DNA of 17,471 nt from DATCHW01 sp036508135 (GCA_036508135.1 DATCHW010000293.1:1-17471); one strand, 5' to 3'; shown: positions 5,438-14,271, counted from the first letter of the stretch. Program-made: numbers and translations. The notes: generated by a model not told the origin, from the letters alone.

Positions 5438-7795
5438 ATGAAAAATCCTAAAGGTAAAATAAAAAACAATAAAAAAGACCATATTCGCACAAACTCCGGG
5501 AAGGGAAAAAAAACTTCAAAATTAATTTCTTCAGAATTAAGCAATATTATAAAGAGGAGCCGTATTAACGAAAAATCTAAGAATAATGAGAAAAACCTGC
5601 AAACTCTTTTAAATTCAATAGAAGATTTACTGTTCGTGCTTGATGATAAAGGTAAGATAATTAAAATTAATTCTTCTTTTATAAAAAATCTTGGCTATAC
5701 TAAAAAAGAACTTTTAGGAATGGATTTTATTCTTCTCCACCCACCTGATTTGAGAGTAGAAGTTAAAAAGTTTTTTGGGAATATAATTACAGGGGTCGAA
5801 AACACCAACTTGATTCCGCTTATTAATAAGAACGGTAAAATTGTTGAAGTAGAAACCAAGATAAGTACGGGTAAATGGGGAAAAGAAATTATAACATTCG
5901 GGATTTGCCGTGATATTTCCTCCAGGAAGAAAATTGAAGAGGAATTAAAATTAAGTGAAGAAAGATGGAAATATGCTCTTGAAGGAAATTGCGATGGAGT
6001 CTGGGATTTGAACCTGAAAACAAATCAATCATTTCACTCTGCCCGCTGGAAAGAACTATTAGGAATGAAACCGGAAGAAGATGCAAATAGTAAAATGGAC
6101 TGGGTATCGAGAATCCATCCTGAAGATAGAGAGCGTACACTAAGGGCATTTAAAGATCACCTGGATGGCAAAACTGAGAGTTATATTTGTGAACATAGAT
6201 TGCGGTGCAATGACGGAAAATACAAATGGTTTCTCGACAGGGGAAAGGTACTGGTCTATGACACAGACTGTTCACCTTTAAGAATTGTAGGAACTATTGC
6301 GGATATCAATGAGCGGAAAAAAACAGAGGAATCGCTTTTTGAAAGTGATTCAAAAAACATTGCATTACTGAATGCCATACCAGACTTTATGTTCCTGCAA
6401 AAAAAAGACGGTATGTATCTTGATTATATTTCTCCGAATTCAAAATTAAAAACATCCAAGCAGGAATATTTTACCGGGAAAAATATCCGCGACTTATTAA
6501 GTCCGGACTTGTCTGATAAATTTCTTTTTTTATTTGATAAAGCCATAAAAACTAACGAAGTACAACTTTTAGAGTATGAAATTGAATCTGATAAAAAAAA
6601 ATATTTTGAGGCAAGGATTGTTTCGTATGGTAAAGATGACAAAATATTAACTATGGTGAGAGATATTACTGACAGAAAACTTGCAGATGAGGCGCTGATT
6701 TCAAGTGAAAAACGTTACCGTATCCTTGCGGAAAATTCTAAAGATATTATATGCCTCCATAAACCGGACTCTACTTATGAATTCGTAAGCCCTTCGATAA
6801 AGACACTTATGGGCTATGACGAAGAGGATATTCTTGGCAGGAAACTTAAAGAGTTTATTTTTGATGAGGATAAAAAATTAATAGAAAACATTAATTTTGA
6901 CACTTCAGATAAATTTTCTCTGCAGTGCAGATTTATGAAAAAAGATGGTAATTATCTATGGATCGAATCCATTATAACTAATATCCGTAATAGAAAAGGA
7001 GAAGTGATTAATTTGCTTTCAGTAACACGCGATATATCAGAAAGAAAAAAAATTGAAGATGAAATAACAAGCGCACTAATTAAAGCAAAACAATTAAATG
7101 AATTAAAATCGAATTTTATCAGTACTACATCCCACGAATTCAGGACACCCCTCGCTGCGATTCTTTCCTCAGCTGAGTTGATTGAATATTATAATACTGA
7201 AAAAACAAAAGAAAAGAAAATGTATCATATTAACAGAATAAAAAATTCTGTCATAAATATGACTACGATGCTTAATGACATCTTAACAATCAATAAAGCT
7301 GAATCCGGAAAGATCTCATTGAATCCTAAATTGACAAATATAAAGGGGTTGTTTGAATCACTGATTTATGACTTAAAGGAAACCGATCAGGGAAAACATA
7401 ATATTTGTTATAATTTTAATACCGAAGAGAAAGAATATTTTCTTGATCCTAAATATTTATCCCAGGCAGTTGGTAACTTGCTGAACAATGCCGCTAAATT
7501 CTCTCCGCACGGAGGAAAAATTGAACTCTCAGTGGATAAAAAGGATTCACAGTTAATAATAAGTATATCTGATGAAGGTATGGGAATCCCGGAAAAAGAT
7601 AAAGAATGGATATTTGAACCGTTTTACAGAGGGAAAAATGTAGAAAAGATTTCAGGTACCGGGCTCGGATTGGCTATCGCGAAAAAAACTGCTGAGCTCC
7701 ATTCGGGAGGTATAAAAGTTAGTTCGAACAACGGAAAAGGAACAATATTCACACTCGTTTTACCGGTTGTTAAAAAAAGTGAACAGACTGGATAA
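5438..7795 (+). CDS. multi-PAS sensor histidine kinase (four PAS domains, HisKA, HATPase)
   Basis: This 785-residue soluble kinase senses a cytoplasmic signal and autophosphorylates. After a basic, disordered N terminus (1-50) come four PAS/PAC units: about 53-165, 170-295, 302-415 and 422-538. Each ends with a 'DI(S/T/N).RK' PAC linker that runs into a signalling helix. Units 2 and 4 look like PAS_3 (for example R-I-H-P-E-D at 225-230). The HisKA domain follows with phosphoacceptor H566 (S-H-E-F-R-T-P). The HATPase has its N box around N680-N684, G1 D-E-G-M-G-I-P (712-718) and G2 G-T-G-L-G-L-A (740-746). No transmembrane helix or receiver is attached. No clear Shine-Dalgarno site is seen. 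The gene lies 28 bp upstream of a receiver-LytTR gene, its likely partner. The ligand is unknown; no heme or flavin motif stands out. Confidence 0.95.
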   Translation: MKNPKGKIKNNKKDHIRTNSGKGKKTSKLISSELSNIIKRSRINEKSKNNEKNLQTLLNSIEDLLFVLDDKGKIIKINSSFIKNLGYTKKELLGMDFILLHPPDLRVEVKKFFGNIITGVENTNLIPLINKNGKIVEVETKISTGKWGKEIITFGICRDISSRKKIEEELKLSEERWKYALEGNCDGVWDLNLKTNQSFHSARWKELLGMKPEEDANSKMDWVSRIHPEDRERTLRAFKDHLDGKTESYICEHRLRCNDGKYKWFLDRGKVLVYDTDCSPLRIVGTIADINERKKTEESLFESDSKNIALLNAIPDFMFLQKKDGMYLDYISPNSKLKTSKQEYFTGKNIRDLLSPDLSDKFLFLFDKAIKTNEVQLLEYEIESDKKKYFEARIVSYGKDDKILTMVRDITDRKLADEALISSEKRYRILAENSKDIICLHKPDSTYEFVSPSIKTLMGYDEEDILGRKLKEFIFDEDKKLIENINFDTSDKFSLQCRFMKKDGNYLWIESIITNIRNRKGEVINLLSVTRDISERKKIEDEITSALIKAKQLNELKSNFISTTSHEFRTPLAAILSSAELIEYYNTEKTKEKKMYHINRIKNSVINMTTMLNDILTINKAESGKISLNPKLTNIKGLFESLIYDLKETDQGKHNICYNFNTEEKEYFLDPKYLSQAVGNLLNNAAKFSPHGGKIELSVDKKDSQLIISISDEGMGIPEKDKEWIFEPFYRGKNVEKISGTGLGLAIAKKTAELHSGGIKVSSNNGKGTIFTLVLPVVKKSEQTG

Positions 7796-7823
7796 ATAAT
7801 TTGTTTACAAATTAAAGAAGAAA

Positions 7824-8645
7824 ATGAAATCAATATTACTAATAGAAGATGACGAATATCTGAGAGAAAACATTTCTGAAATTCTGAAGAACGAAGGATA
7901 TTTTGTCAAATTAGCATCAAGCGGGCATAGCGGATTGAGAGCGCTTTCGAAACAGGAATTTGATATTATTATTTGCGATATAATGATGCCGCAAATGGAT
8001 GGTTATGAAGTATTGAAAGCAGTAAAAAGCAGATCAACCGACGTACCCCCTACGTTTATTTTCCTGACCGCTAAAACCGAAAGATCTGACGTGAGGTATG
8101 GAATGGAGCTCGGAGCGGATGACTTTATTACAAAACCTTTCACAAGAGATGATATAATTAAATCCATAAAATCTCAGCTTGACAAAAGAGATACGTTCAG
8201 TAAGAAATATAATATTGAAAAAGAAATTATAGGTCTGATTTCAGAAAAAGGAGTTGCAGGTAAATCATTAATTAAGACTAAAACAAATCTTGAAAAAGAA
8301 CTTCTTTACGAAGGCAGTATTTTCCTTTCGGATAATAAAAGATCCGATTTTGTTAAAGTAAGCAATGTGGTTTACATATCAGCATCAAAAGATTATTCAA
8401 AAATATTTACGAAAGATGCCAAATCATATATAGTCCGCAAACCTCTTAAAAACTGGGAAGAGCGTCTGCCGAAGGAGCATTTTATACGCATACACCGCTC
8501 AACCATAATCAATAATAACTATATAGAAAATGTGGAAAAGTGGTTTAATTATTCTTATAAATTACACCTGACAGGCGTTAAAGAACCTTTTATTATAAGC
8601 CAAAGATACAGCAGAAAATTAAAATATCAGATTAAAACATTATAA
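7824..8645 (+). CDS. response regulator with receiver and LytTR DNA-binding domains
   Basis: This 273-residue regulator has an N-terminal receiver (1-120) with acidic pocket E8/D9/D10, phosphoacceptor D52 (C-D-I-M-M-P), T82 and K104 (T-K-P-F). After an unusually long linker (about 121-162) comes a LytTR DNA-binding domain (about 163-270). It carries the typical segments V-Y-I-S-A-S-K-D-Y-S, the 'R-K-P-L-K-N-W-E' helix, F-I-R-I-H-R-S-T-I-I-N at 220-230 and a final basic helix. It starts 28 bp after the kinase stop, so they are almost certainly co-transcribed. LytTR regulators are normally paired with LytS/YehU-type kinases; here the partner is a HisKA PAS kinase. Targets are unknown, but the downstream YbjN-like/protease pair on the same strand is a natural candidate. 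Confidence 0.93.
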   Translation: MKSILLIEDDEYLRENISEILKNEGYFVKLASSGHSGLRALSKQEFDIIICDIMMPQMDGYEVLKAVKSRSTDVPPTFIFLTAKTERSDVRYGMELGADDFITKPFTRDDIIKSIKSQLDKRDTFSKKYNIEKEIIGLISEKGVAGKSLIKTKTNLEKELLYEGSIFLSDNKRSDFVKVSNVVYISASKDYSKIFTKDAKSYIVRKPLKNWEERLPKEHFIRIHRSTIINNNYIENVEKWFNYSYKLHLTGVKEPFIISQRYSRKLKYQIKTL

Positions 8646-8743
8646 AATTTCCATCCGGAGAAATATTTTCAAACCGGAATAATCATTCCTGCATTTTTAT
8701 ATGTTGCTAACTTTCTTATTTTCTAAAAATTAAACTTCGATTT

Positions 8744-10012
8744 ATGATTAATATGTTTGGAAGATTTTCTGATTCTTTTAAATCTAAAGAAAAAACTGAT
8801 TTCTGGAGAGTGGCTGTTGAGAGTTTTGAAAACAAAAATTATTTTGATTCATTCAGGAACTTTGTAAAATATGCCGATGATGATGAAACAAATAATATCA
8901 AGCTGACAGATAACGGGAGTTCTCTTGATATTGAATTTTATCAGGGGACAAAATTGATCAAGGTAAAGATTGATGATGAAAAAGTTAATGCGGAATCGGA
9001 TATTGCTATCGTAACTAAATCCGGCGTTGCTTTTATGAGGAGACTTCTTGAATTGAATTACGGACTTTATTATTCACGCTTCTCCCTTAAAGATGGAATG
9101 ATAGTGCTCAAATTTGACAGCAGTATTATTGATTGCTCCCCTTCAAAATTTTATTATGCAATAAAAGAAATTGCTCTCAAGGCAGATAAACAGGACGACC
9201 TGCTTACCAAAGATTTTAATATGCTTCAACCTGTAATTGAAGTTGATACTATAGTTATTCCGGAAAATGAAAAGAAAATCGAATACAAATTTTATAAAAA
9301 GTGGATTGAAGAGACTATAAAAACGGTAAATCCCCTGAATGAAAAATCTTATGAAGGTGGAATCTCCTACCTGCTTTTATCATTGGTTTATAAAATTGAT
9401 TTCTTCTTGCTGCCGGAAGGTAATATTGTAAATGAACTCGAGAAATTAAGCAGCAATTACTTCACTGACGACGGGAAGACTTTCATTGAAAAGAATAATT
9501 CATTAAAAGATGGACTTCAAAAACTAAATGATGAACCGGAAAATAAAGTAATTGAATCATTTTATAAAACAATATCGGCATTCAGTGTTTTAAATCCGAC
9601 AAATTTTTCACCCATACTTAATGTCATTAAAGACAATCAAAAAAACATAAAATATTATATTGATAATAAAAACGAAAAAATTGCTCTGGCTATTTATGAA
9701 TATATTTTCGGCTATTGTCTGTATAATTATGGAATGGTAAAATGTGTTTCTCACTTTTTCAAACTTGCTATGGTCCTGATTAACTATGAATATTACCTTG
9801 AGATCACGGGTAGTTCGGGAAATAAATATTTTATTGATGAAAATAAACTTGATGAGAAACTCATAAAAGATGAGATAAACGATGAAATCAAGAATTCAGG
9901 TACGGAATATCCGGAACTATCTTTTAATACTGCAAATCTTAATTTCAGTTCATTGCTGAATTTCCTTCATTCATTTTTAAAAGAGATTCAAAATTTAAAT
10001 TTTAACATATAA
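8744..10012 (+). CDS. hypothetical protein with N-terminal YbjN/CesT-like domain
   Basis: This is a 422-residue protein of unassigned function. Residues about 15-160 look like a YbjN/type III chaperone-like alpha-beta domain. Residues 97-158 align without gaps to residues 294-355 of the downstream protease, with 17 of 62 identical, including L-L..N-Y, F-S, I-V-L and K-A-D..D-D.L...F. The remainder (about 180-422) is mostly helical, with a long hydrophobic stretch at 203-225 that could be a buried helix rather than a membrane span. No signal peptide is seen. Its TAA overlaps the protease ATG by one base (TAATG, 10010-10014), so translation is probably coupled. The first ATG is at 8744; a second in-frame ATG at codon 4 is an equally good start. 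A chaperone, adaptor or substrate-presenting role for the protease is inference. Confidence 0.8.
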   Translation: MINMFGRFSDSFKSKEKTDFWRVAVESFENKNYFDSFRNFVKYADDDETNNIKLTDNGSSLDIEFYQGTKLIKVKIDDEKVNAESDIAIVTKSGVAFMRRLLELNYGLYYSRFSLKDGMIVLKFDSSIIDCSPSKFYYAIKEIALKADKQDDLLTKDFNMLQPVIEVDTIVIPENEKKIEYKFYKKWIEETIKTVNPLNEKSYEGGISYLLLSLVYKIDFFLLPEGNIVNELEKLSSNYFTDDGKTFIEKNNSLKDGLQKLNDEPENKVIESFYKTISAFSVLNPTNFSPILNVIKDNQKNIKYYIDNKNEKIALAIYEYIFGYCLYNYGMVKCVSHFFKLAMVLINYEYYLEITGSSGNKYFIDENKLDEKLIKDEINDEIKNSGTEYPELSFNTANLNFSSLLNFLHSFLKEIQNLNFNI

Positions 10013-11109
10013 TGAATGCACAAGAAATTATAGGACTTTTTCACCCGGTTATAATTCAAATATCAACACCCCATGGTACCGGTACAGGATTTTATGTTAA
10101 AGAATATGATATGATAATCACAAATAATCATGTCGTAAAAGAAAGTATCGATGCCGTTATCAGCGGTAAGCTATTTGAACAGGTTTCTTCCCCTGTATTG
10201 TTCAATGACCCGAAGTATGATATTGCTCTTATACAACCGCTGGGAGGTATATCTTTTCCTGAATTGAAATTAGCACCGGATAGCTCTGTTAATGACGGGG
10301 ATTCAGTAATTGCAATAGGGCATCCTTACGGCTTGAGTTATACTGCAACGGAGGGAATTGTATCTAAATCCAAAAGATTGCATAACGGATTAAATTATAT
10401 TCAGATAGATGCTGCCATCAATCCCGGTAATAGCGGCGGTCCTCTCGTGAATGAAAAAGGTCAGATAATTGGTATGAATACATTTATTATTAATAACAGC
10501 AATAATCTTGGCTTTGCTCTTCCCGCAGAATATATTATTGAATCTTTAAACGAATATAAACTTTACACGGGCAAAATTGCCGTGCGGTGCCCATCCTGTA
10601 TGAATGTTGTAACATCTGAAAATATTGACGGAGAATATTGTCCATTCTGCGGAGCAAAAGTTGACCTCCCTGTTCTGAAGAAAGAAGATGATTATAAACC
10701 TGCAGGTGCAAATGCGACTATTGAAAAGATACTTACAGACTTAGGGAAAGATGTGAAACTCTCTAGAAGAGGGCAGAACAGCTGGGAAATCAAGGAAGCA
10801 AGTGCTACTATTTATTTAAATTATAACCAGAACGGTTTCATTGCAGGTGATGCATTTATATGCCGGCTCCCGAAAATGAATATCGGAGCTATATATGAAT
10901 TCCTGTTAAGGGAAAATTATACTGTTGAAGGTATTAGTTTCAGTGTCAATAATCAGGATATAGTTCTTTCAACATTTATATATGACGAATACCTGACTCA
11001 CGATACCGGAAAAGAAATAATTCACAATCTGTTTATCAAAGCAGATTACTATGATGATTATCTGATTCAAAACTTTAGCGCACTGCCAAGAGTAATAGAT
11101 GAAGTATAG
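10012..11109 (+). CDS. cytoplasmic HtrA-like trypsin-type serine protease with zinc ribbon and YbjN-like C-terminal domain
   Basis: This 365-residue protein has three parts. Residues 1-185 are an HtrA/DegP-type chymotrypsin-fold protease with an intact triad: H40 (T-N-N-H-V), D70 (Y-D-I-A-L) and S141 (N-P-G-N-S-G-G-P). Residues about 190-215 form a short zinc ribbon with two CPxC knuckles (C193/C196 and C210/C213). Residues about 233-360 look like a YbjN/CesT-type domain (W-E-I..., C-R-L-P..., F-L-L-R-E-N-Y..., K-A-D-Y-Y-D-D). There is no PDZ domain, signal peptide or transmembrane helix, so it should act in the cytoplasm, unlike most HtrA proteins. Its start overlaps the stop of the upstream gene, which shares the YbjN-like domain. 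Substrate and trigger are unknown. The gene ends at a hairpin shared with convergent rdgB. Confidence 0.88.
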   Translation: MNAQEIIGLFHPVIIQISTPHGTGTGFYVKEYDMIITNNHVVKESIDAVISGKLFEQVSSPVLFNDPKYDIALIQPLGGISFPELKLAPDSSVNDGDSVIAIGHPYGLSYTATEGIVSKSKRLHNGLNYIQIDAAINPGNSGGPLVNEKGQIIGMNTFIINNSNNLGFALPAEYIIESLNEYKLYTGKIAVRCPSCMNVVTSENIDGEYCPFCGAKVDLPVLKKEDDYKPAGANATIEKILTDLGKDVKLSRRGQNSWEIKEASATIYLNYNQNGFIAGDAFICRLPKMNIGAIYEFLLRENYTVEGISFSVNNQDIVLSTFIYDEYLTHDTGKEIIHNLFIKADYYDDYLIQNFSALPRVIDEV

Positions 11110-11155
11110 CAATAAATGTATCTCTTTTAAAGAACATCCGTAATAATTCAATAAT

Positions 11156-11179
11156 TTCCCTGTAGTAAACGGCAGGGAA
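11156..11179. terminator. hairpin between convergent protease and rdgB genes
   Basis: TTCCCTG (11156-11162) pairs with CAGGGAA (11173-11179) across a 10-base loop, giving a perfect 7-bp stem. On the plus strand it is followed by TTGTATTTG, a modest T-rich run; on the minus strand by TTATTGAATTATT. It lies in the gap between two convergent genes, so a bidirectional terminator is plausible. Confidence 0.55.
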
Positions 11180-11202
11180 TTGTATTTGTGATGAATCAGG
11201 CT

Positions 11203-11799
11203 TTAGTCCAAATTTGTAAAAAGAAAATCCCTTAAATTCATAAATGCTTTTGATCTGTGTGAAATAAAATTTTTTTCTTTTTCACTCATCTCCGCAAAAG
11301 TTTTATCAAATCCCTCCGGAATGAATAACGGGTCATAACCAAACCCTTTATCTCCGCGATAAACATTTGAAATTCTTCCTCTGCAAATACCTTCAAAAAT
11401 CATCGGAGAATTTTCGCTTTTATAATAACAAACTATTGTTTTAAAATAAGCAGTTCTTTTTTCTTCAGGTACATCTTTCATCACTTCCAGTAATTTTTTA
11501 CAGTTGTCGTTGTAAGTCGCATTTACACCTGCATAACGGGAAGAAAATACCCCCGGTTCTCCGTTTATTGCATCGACAAACAATCCTGTATCATCTGCAA
11601 GGACCGGTATCGTTGAATGTAAAAATACTTCTTCTGCTTTTTTGATAGCATTACCTTCAAGTGTATCTTTATCCTCAATTACCTCGATTTCTAAATTCAA
11701 ATCTGAAAGTGTAATTAACTCGTAATCTGATTTTCCGATAATATCTTTTATCTCGGTCACCTTATGTTTATTATTTGTCGCAAGTAAAATCTGTTTCAT
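11203..11799 (-). CDS. rdgB: XTP/dITP diphosphatase (RdgB/HAM1 family)
   Basis: This house-cleaning enzyme hydrolyses XTP, dITP and ITP to the monophosphate and pyrophosphate, keeping deaminated purines out of DNA and RNA. At 198 residues it has the usual length. Visible motifs are T8-N-N-K-H-K13 (nucleotide binding), A-D-D-T-G-L at 68-73 with the metal-binding and catalytic acidic pair D69/D70, S-S-R-Y-A-G at 86-91, G-F-G-Y-D-P at 152-157 and S-H-R at 180-182. The start is the first ATG, just upstream of the K-Q-I-L-L-A-T-N-N strand, as is standard. It lies 116 bp downstream of an ABC exporter gene on the same strand, with only a weak hairpin (TCCCG at 11888-11892, CGGGA at 11907-11911) between them. 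It may be part of that transcript or have its own promoter. Confidence 0.97.
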   Translation of the reverse strand: MKQILLATNNKHKVTEIKDIIGKSDYELITLSDLNLEIEVIEDKDTLEGNAIKKAEEVFLHSTIPVLADDTGLFVDAINGEPGVFSSRYAGVNATYNDNCKKLLEVMKDVPEEKRTAYFKTIVCYYKSENSPMIFEGICRGRISNVYRGDKGFGYDPLFIPEGFDKTFAEMSEKEKNFISHRSKAFMNLRDFLFTNLD

Positions 11800-11915
11800 T
11801 TTATATCAATATGTTTTTTTTCTAAGTCAAATTATCTTAATAATAATTCCTCCTAATAAGATACTCATTATCGAAGCGCAACATAGATCCCGTTGAACCT
11901 GTGAATCGGGACTCA

Positions 11916-13718
11916 TTATTCATTATTAATTGGAACCTCATCTTTATACTGCAACTGATACAGTTTATAATACAATCCGCCTTTTTCAAGCAATTGCTGA
12001 TGTGTACCCATTTCTTTTATTTCACCTTTATGCATCACGATTATCTTATCGCAGTTTTGAATTGTAGATAATCTGTGAGCGATAATTATAGAAGTTCTGC
12101 CTTCTATTAATTTCTTGATTGCTTCCTGGATAAGAATTTCTGTTTCCGTATCGACGCTTGATGTTGCCTCATCTAAAATAAGAACTTTCGGATCGAATGC
12201 AAGTGCACGTGCAAAAGATATTAACTGCTTTTGACCTACGGAAAATGTAGCACCTCTTTCAGTTACTCTGTGAGATATTCCATCGGGTAAATCCTTTATA
12301 AATTTTTCAAGCCCTGTATTTTTTAATGCTTCGTGAATTTTTTCGGTTTTTATCTGACTGCTTCCGAGATCAATGTTATATCTTATATCTCCGGAAAATA
12401 AAAACACATCCTGAAGAACAATTCCGATATTTTTCCTTAATGAATGCTGTGTGATATCCCTTAAATCTTTTCCATCAATCGAGATACAACCTTTTGATAC
12501 ATCATAAAAGCGGCACAGCAGATTAATTATTGTCGATTTACCTGCACCGGTAGCTCCCACAAATGCAACCTTTTCACCTTCTTTAATACTGAAGGTTACA
12601 TTTTTTAAAACATAATCTTCATCGTTATATGCAAACCATACATTTTTGAAGTCAATTATTCCTTTCGTATCACCTATTATTTCTGCATCATTCTTATCGG
12701 AAATTTCTGATTTCGTGTCCAGAAGTTCAAATATCCTCTCGCTCGATGCCATCGCTGTCTGCAGAATGTTGTATTTCTCAGCAAGATCGCGTATAGGTCT
12801 GAAAAACATTTCCGTAAACTGGATAAAAGAAATTACTACTCCGACAGAAATCGCTTTCTGAACTACCTGCCCGCCTCCGTACCAGATTATCAAACCGACT
12901 GCGGTGGCACCAAGTAATTCCACGATAGGGAAAAATATCGCATAATAAAAAATGCTCTTCTTATTCTGTTCCGTATGGGCTCTGTTTATTTTCTCAAATT
13001 CTTCAATTGTCTTTTTTTCCCGTACAAAGTATTGTACTACCGAGATTCCCGTTAGACGCTCTTGTATGTATGAATTTAATTTTGCTATCAGAATCCGGAT
13101 TTTTCTGTAGGAATCCCTTACACGCTTTCTGAAAATCATTGTTGCGTATATCAGAAGGGGAAGTACTGCTAATGTTACAAATGTTAATTTATAGTCGAGC
13201 GTAAACATAAAGTATAAAATCCAGATTAAAGTGAATATATCACCGAATGCAGTTACGAGTCCTGATGAAAATACTTCGTATAGAACTTCAATGTCATTTG
13301 TTACCCTTGTTACGAGTCTCCCAATCGGATTGTTGTCAAAAAACTTCAGATTAAGATTCAAAGTATGCTCATAAACTTTTTTCCGTAAATCGAAAATTAT
13401 TTTTTGTCCGATCCAGCTCGTTAAATAAGTCATACCGTATTGAATAGTACCCTGAAGTATCAAAGTACCGAGCAATATAAGCACAATTATCTGAAGTCCC
13501 GGAATATCTTTATTCATGATTTTGTCATCTATTGCTATAGGGGTAAGTCTCGGTCTTACCGCAGCAAGTGCCGCAATAAAAATAGTCAGGAATGTTGCGA
13601 ATGCTATATGCCATTTATATGGCTTGAAATAAGTGAGAAGTCTCTTGAAAATCTGCGAATCTATTGCTTTCCCAAGTGCCTCCTCTTCCTTTTTATATGT
13701 TACTTTTCTAACTGTCAT
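11916..13718 (-). CDS. heterodimeric ABC exporter, subunit with intact Walker B glutamate (LmrD/TM288-like)
   Basis: This 600-residue half-transporter has a type I exporter membrane domain (about 25-330, six predicted helices) fused to an ATPase. ATPase motifs are Walker A G-A-T-G-A-G-K-S-T (388-396), Q-loop Q436, signature F-S-V-G-Q (492-496), Walker B V-L-I-L-D-E (512-517) with catalytic E517, and H-loop H548. The signature departs from LSGGQ, as in the B subunits of heterodimeric exporters. The partner, 14310-16061, has the complementary defect, so the pair should form one active and one degenerate ATP site. An extra N-terminal segment of about 25 residues precedes the first helix, which is common in this subunit. 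The start is three bases after the GxxExxY stop. Likely substrates are lipids, drugs or peptides; the sequence does not tell. Confidence 0.95.
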   Translation of the reverse strand: MTVRKVTYKKEEEALGKAIDSQIFKRLLTYFKPYKWHIAFATFLTIFIAALAAVRPRLTPIAIDDKIMNKDIPGLQIIVLILLGTLILQGTIQYGMTYLTSWIGQKIIFDLRKKVYEHTLNLNLKFFDNNPIGRLVTRVTNDIEVLYEVFSSGLVTAFGDIFTLIWILYFMFTLDYKLTFVTLAVLPLLIYATMIFRKRVRDSYRKIRILIAKLNSYIQERLTGISVVQYFVREKKTIEEFEKINRAHTEQNKKSIFYYAIFFPIVELLGATAVGLIIWYGGGQVVQKAISVGVVISFIQFTEMFFRPIRDLAEKYNILQTAMASSERIFELLDTKSEISDKNDAEIIGDTKGIIDFKNVWFAYNDEDYVLKNVTFSIKEGEKVAFVGATGAGKSTIINLLCRFYDVSKGCISIDGKDLRDITQHSLRKNIGIVLQDVFLFSGDIRYNIDLGSSQIKTEKIHEALKNTGLEKFIKDLPDGISHRVTERGATFSVGQKQLISFARALAFDPKVLILDEATSSVDTETEILIQEAIKKLIEGRTSIIIAHRLSTIQNCDKIIVMHKGEIKEMGTHQQLLEKGGLYYKLYQLQYKDEVPINNE

Positions 13719-13721
13719 AAT

Positions 13722-14201
13722 TTATCTTTCGACAGGATTTATAGGATTATTCTCAGGATTAACAGGATTATTCTCAGGATTGTCTGGGTTATTTTTAGAA
13801 TTTACAGACTCTACTTTTTTTTCTGAATATTTTTTTAAATCTTTCACTTTTCTCTTTATTTCAACTTTAGTTGGTCCGAAATTAATCAGTAAACCAACAT
13901 CCCGTTTTGTTGCTACAAGATAATTAACTAATTGAACTTCGAATTCTTTTAATAGTATTTGAACAGATTTTAATTCTACTATTATTAAATCGTTTACAAT
14001 TAGATCTGCTTTAAAAAAACCAACTTTTTGGTTATCATAAAATACATCAATCGGTATCTCTTTTTGAACTTTCATTCCTTCTTTTTGAAGTTCGATGATC
14101 ATAGCGTTTTCATATACATTTTCATAAAATCCAAATCCCAAAGAATTATAAACATTATAAGAACATCCAATTATTTTTTTAGTTATATCCTCGTATTCCA
14201 T
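13722..14201 (-). CDS. GxxExxY protein (PDDEXK-like nuclease family) with repeat-encoded tail
   Basis: This is a 159-residue member of the GxxExxY family. The signature is G24-F-Y-E27-N-V-Y30. D66 (K-A-D-L-I-V) and E76-x-K78 (V-E-L-K) complete a PDDEXK-like active site with E27. L-L-I-N-F-G at 104-109 is also typical. The core ends near residue 118. The C-terminal 22 residues are repeats of N-P-x-N-P-E-N, encoded by 21-bp units at 13743-13784. The gene lies between two halves of a heterodimeric ABC exporter, which are normally adjacent, with a 108-bp gap on its 5' side and three bases to the next start on its 3' side. Inverted copies of a 14-bp repeat bracket it. The function of the family is not known to me; a nuclease fold is established by homology, activity is not. 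Confidence 0.9.
   Translation of the reverse strand: MEYEDITKKIIGCSYNVYNSLGFGFYENVYENAMIIELQKEGMKVQKEIPIDVFYDNQKVGFFKADLIVNDLIIVELKSVQILLKEFEVQLVNYLVATKRDVGLLINFGPTKVEIKRKVKDLKKYSEKKVESVNSKNNPDNPENNPVNPENNPINPVER
13743..13784 (-). repeat. two 21-bp tandem units encoding NPxNPEN in the GxxExxY tail
   Basis: On the plus strand, AGGATTATTCTCAGGATT followed by AAC (13743-13763) is repeated with AGGATTATTCTCAGGATT followed by GTC (13764-13784). The first 18 bases of the units are identical. Since 21 bp is seven codons, copy number can change without a frameshift. Within it, AGGATTAACAGGAT (13755-13768) is the exact inverse of the copy at 14272-14285. Confidence 0.85.
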
Positions 14202-14271
14202 ATAAGTTTATTTATACTTTAATTATTGTAAACAAATAATAACTATTTAAACTTTTAGACTCTCTATCTTT

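Noticed and set aside
11888..11911. Hairpin between rdgB and the upstream ABC gene as a terminator
   Set aside because: The stem is only 5 bp with a 14-base loop and the minus-strand side lacks a T-tract.
13440..13923. Plus-strand ORFs of 96 and 128 codons opposite the ABC exporter and GxxExxY genes
   Set aside because: They are antisense shadows of well-supported genes. The repeated L-F-S-G-L-T-G in the first is simply the reverse reading of the 21-bp repeat.
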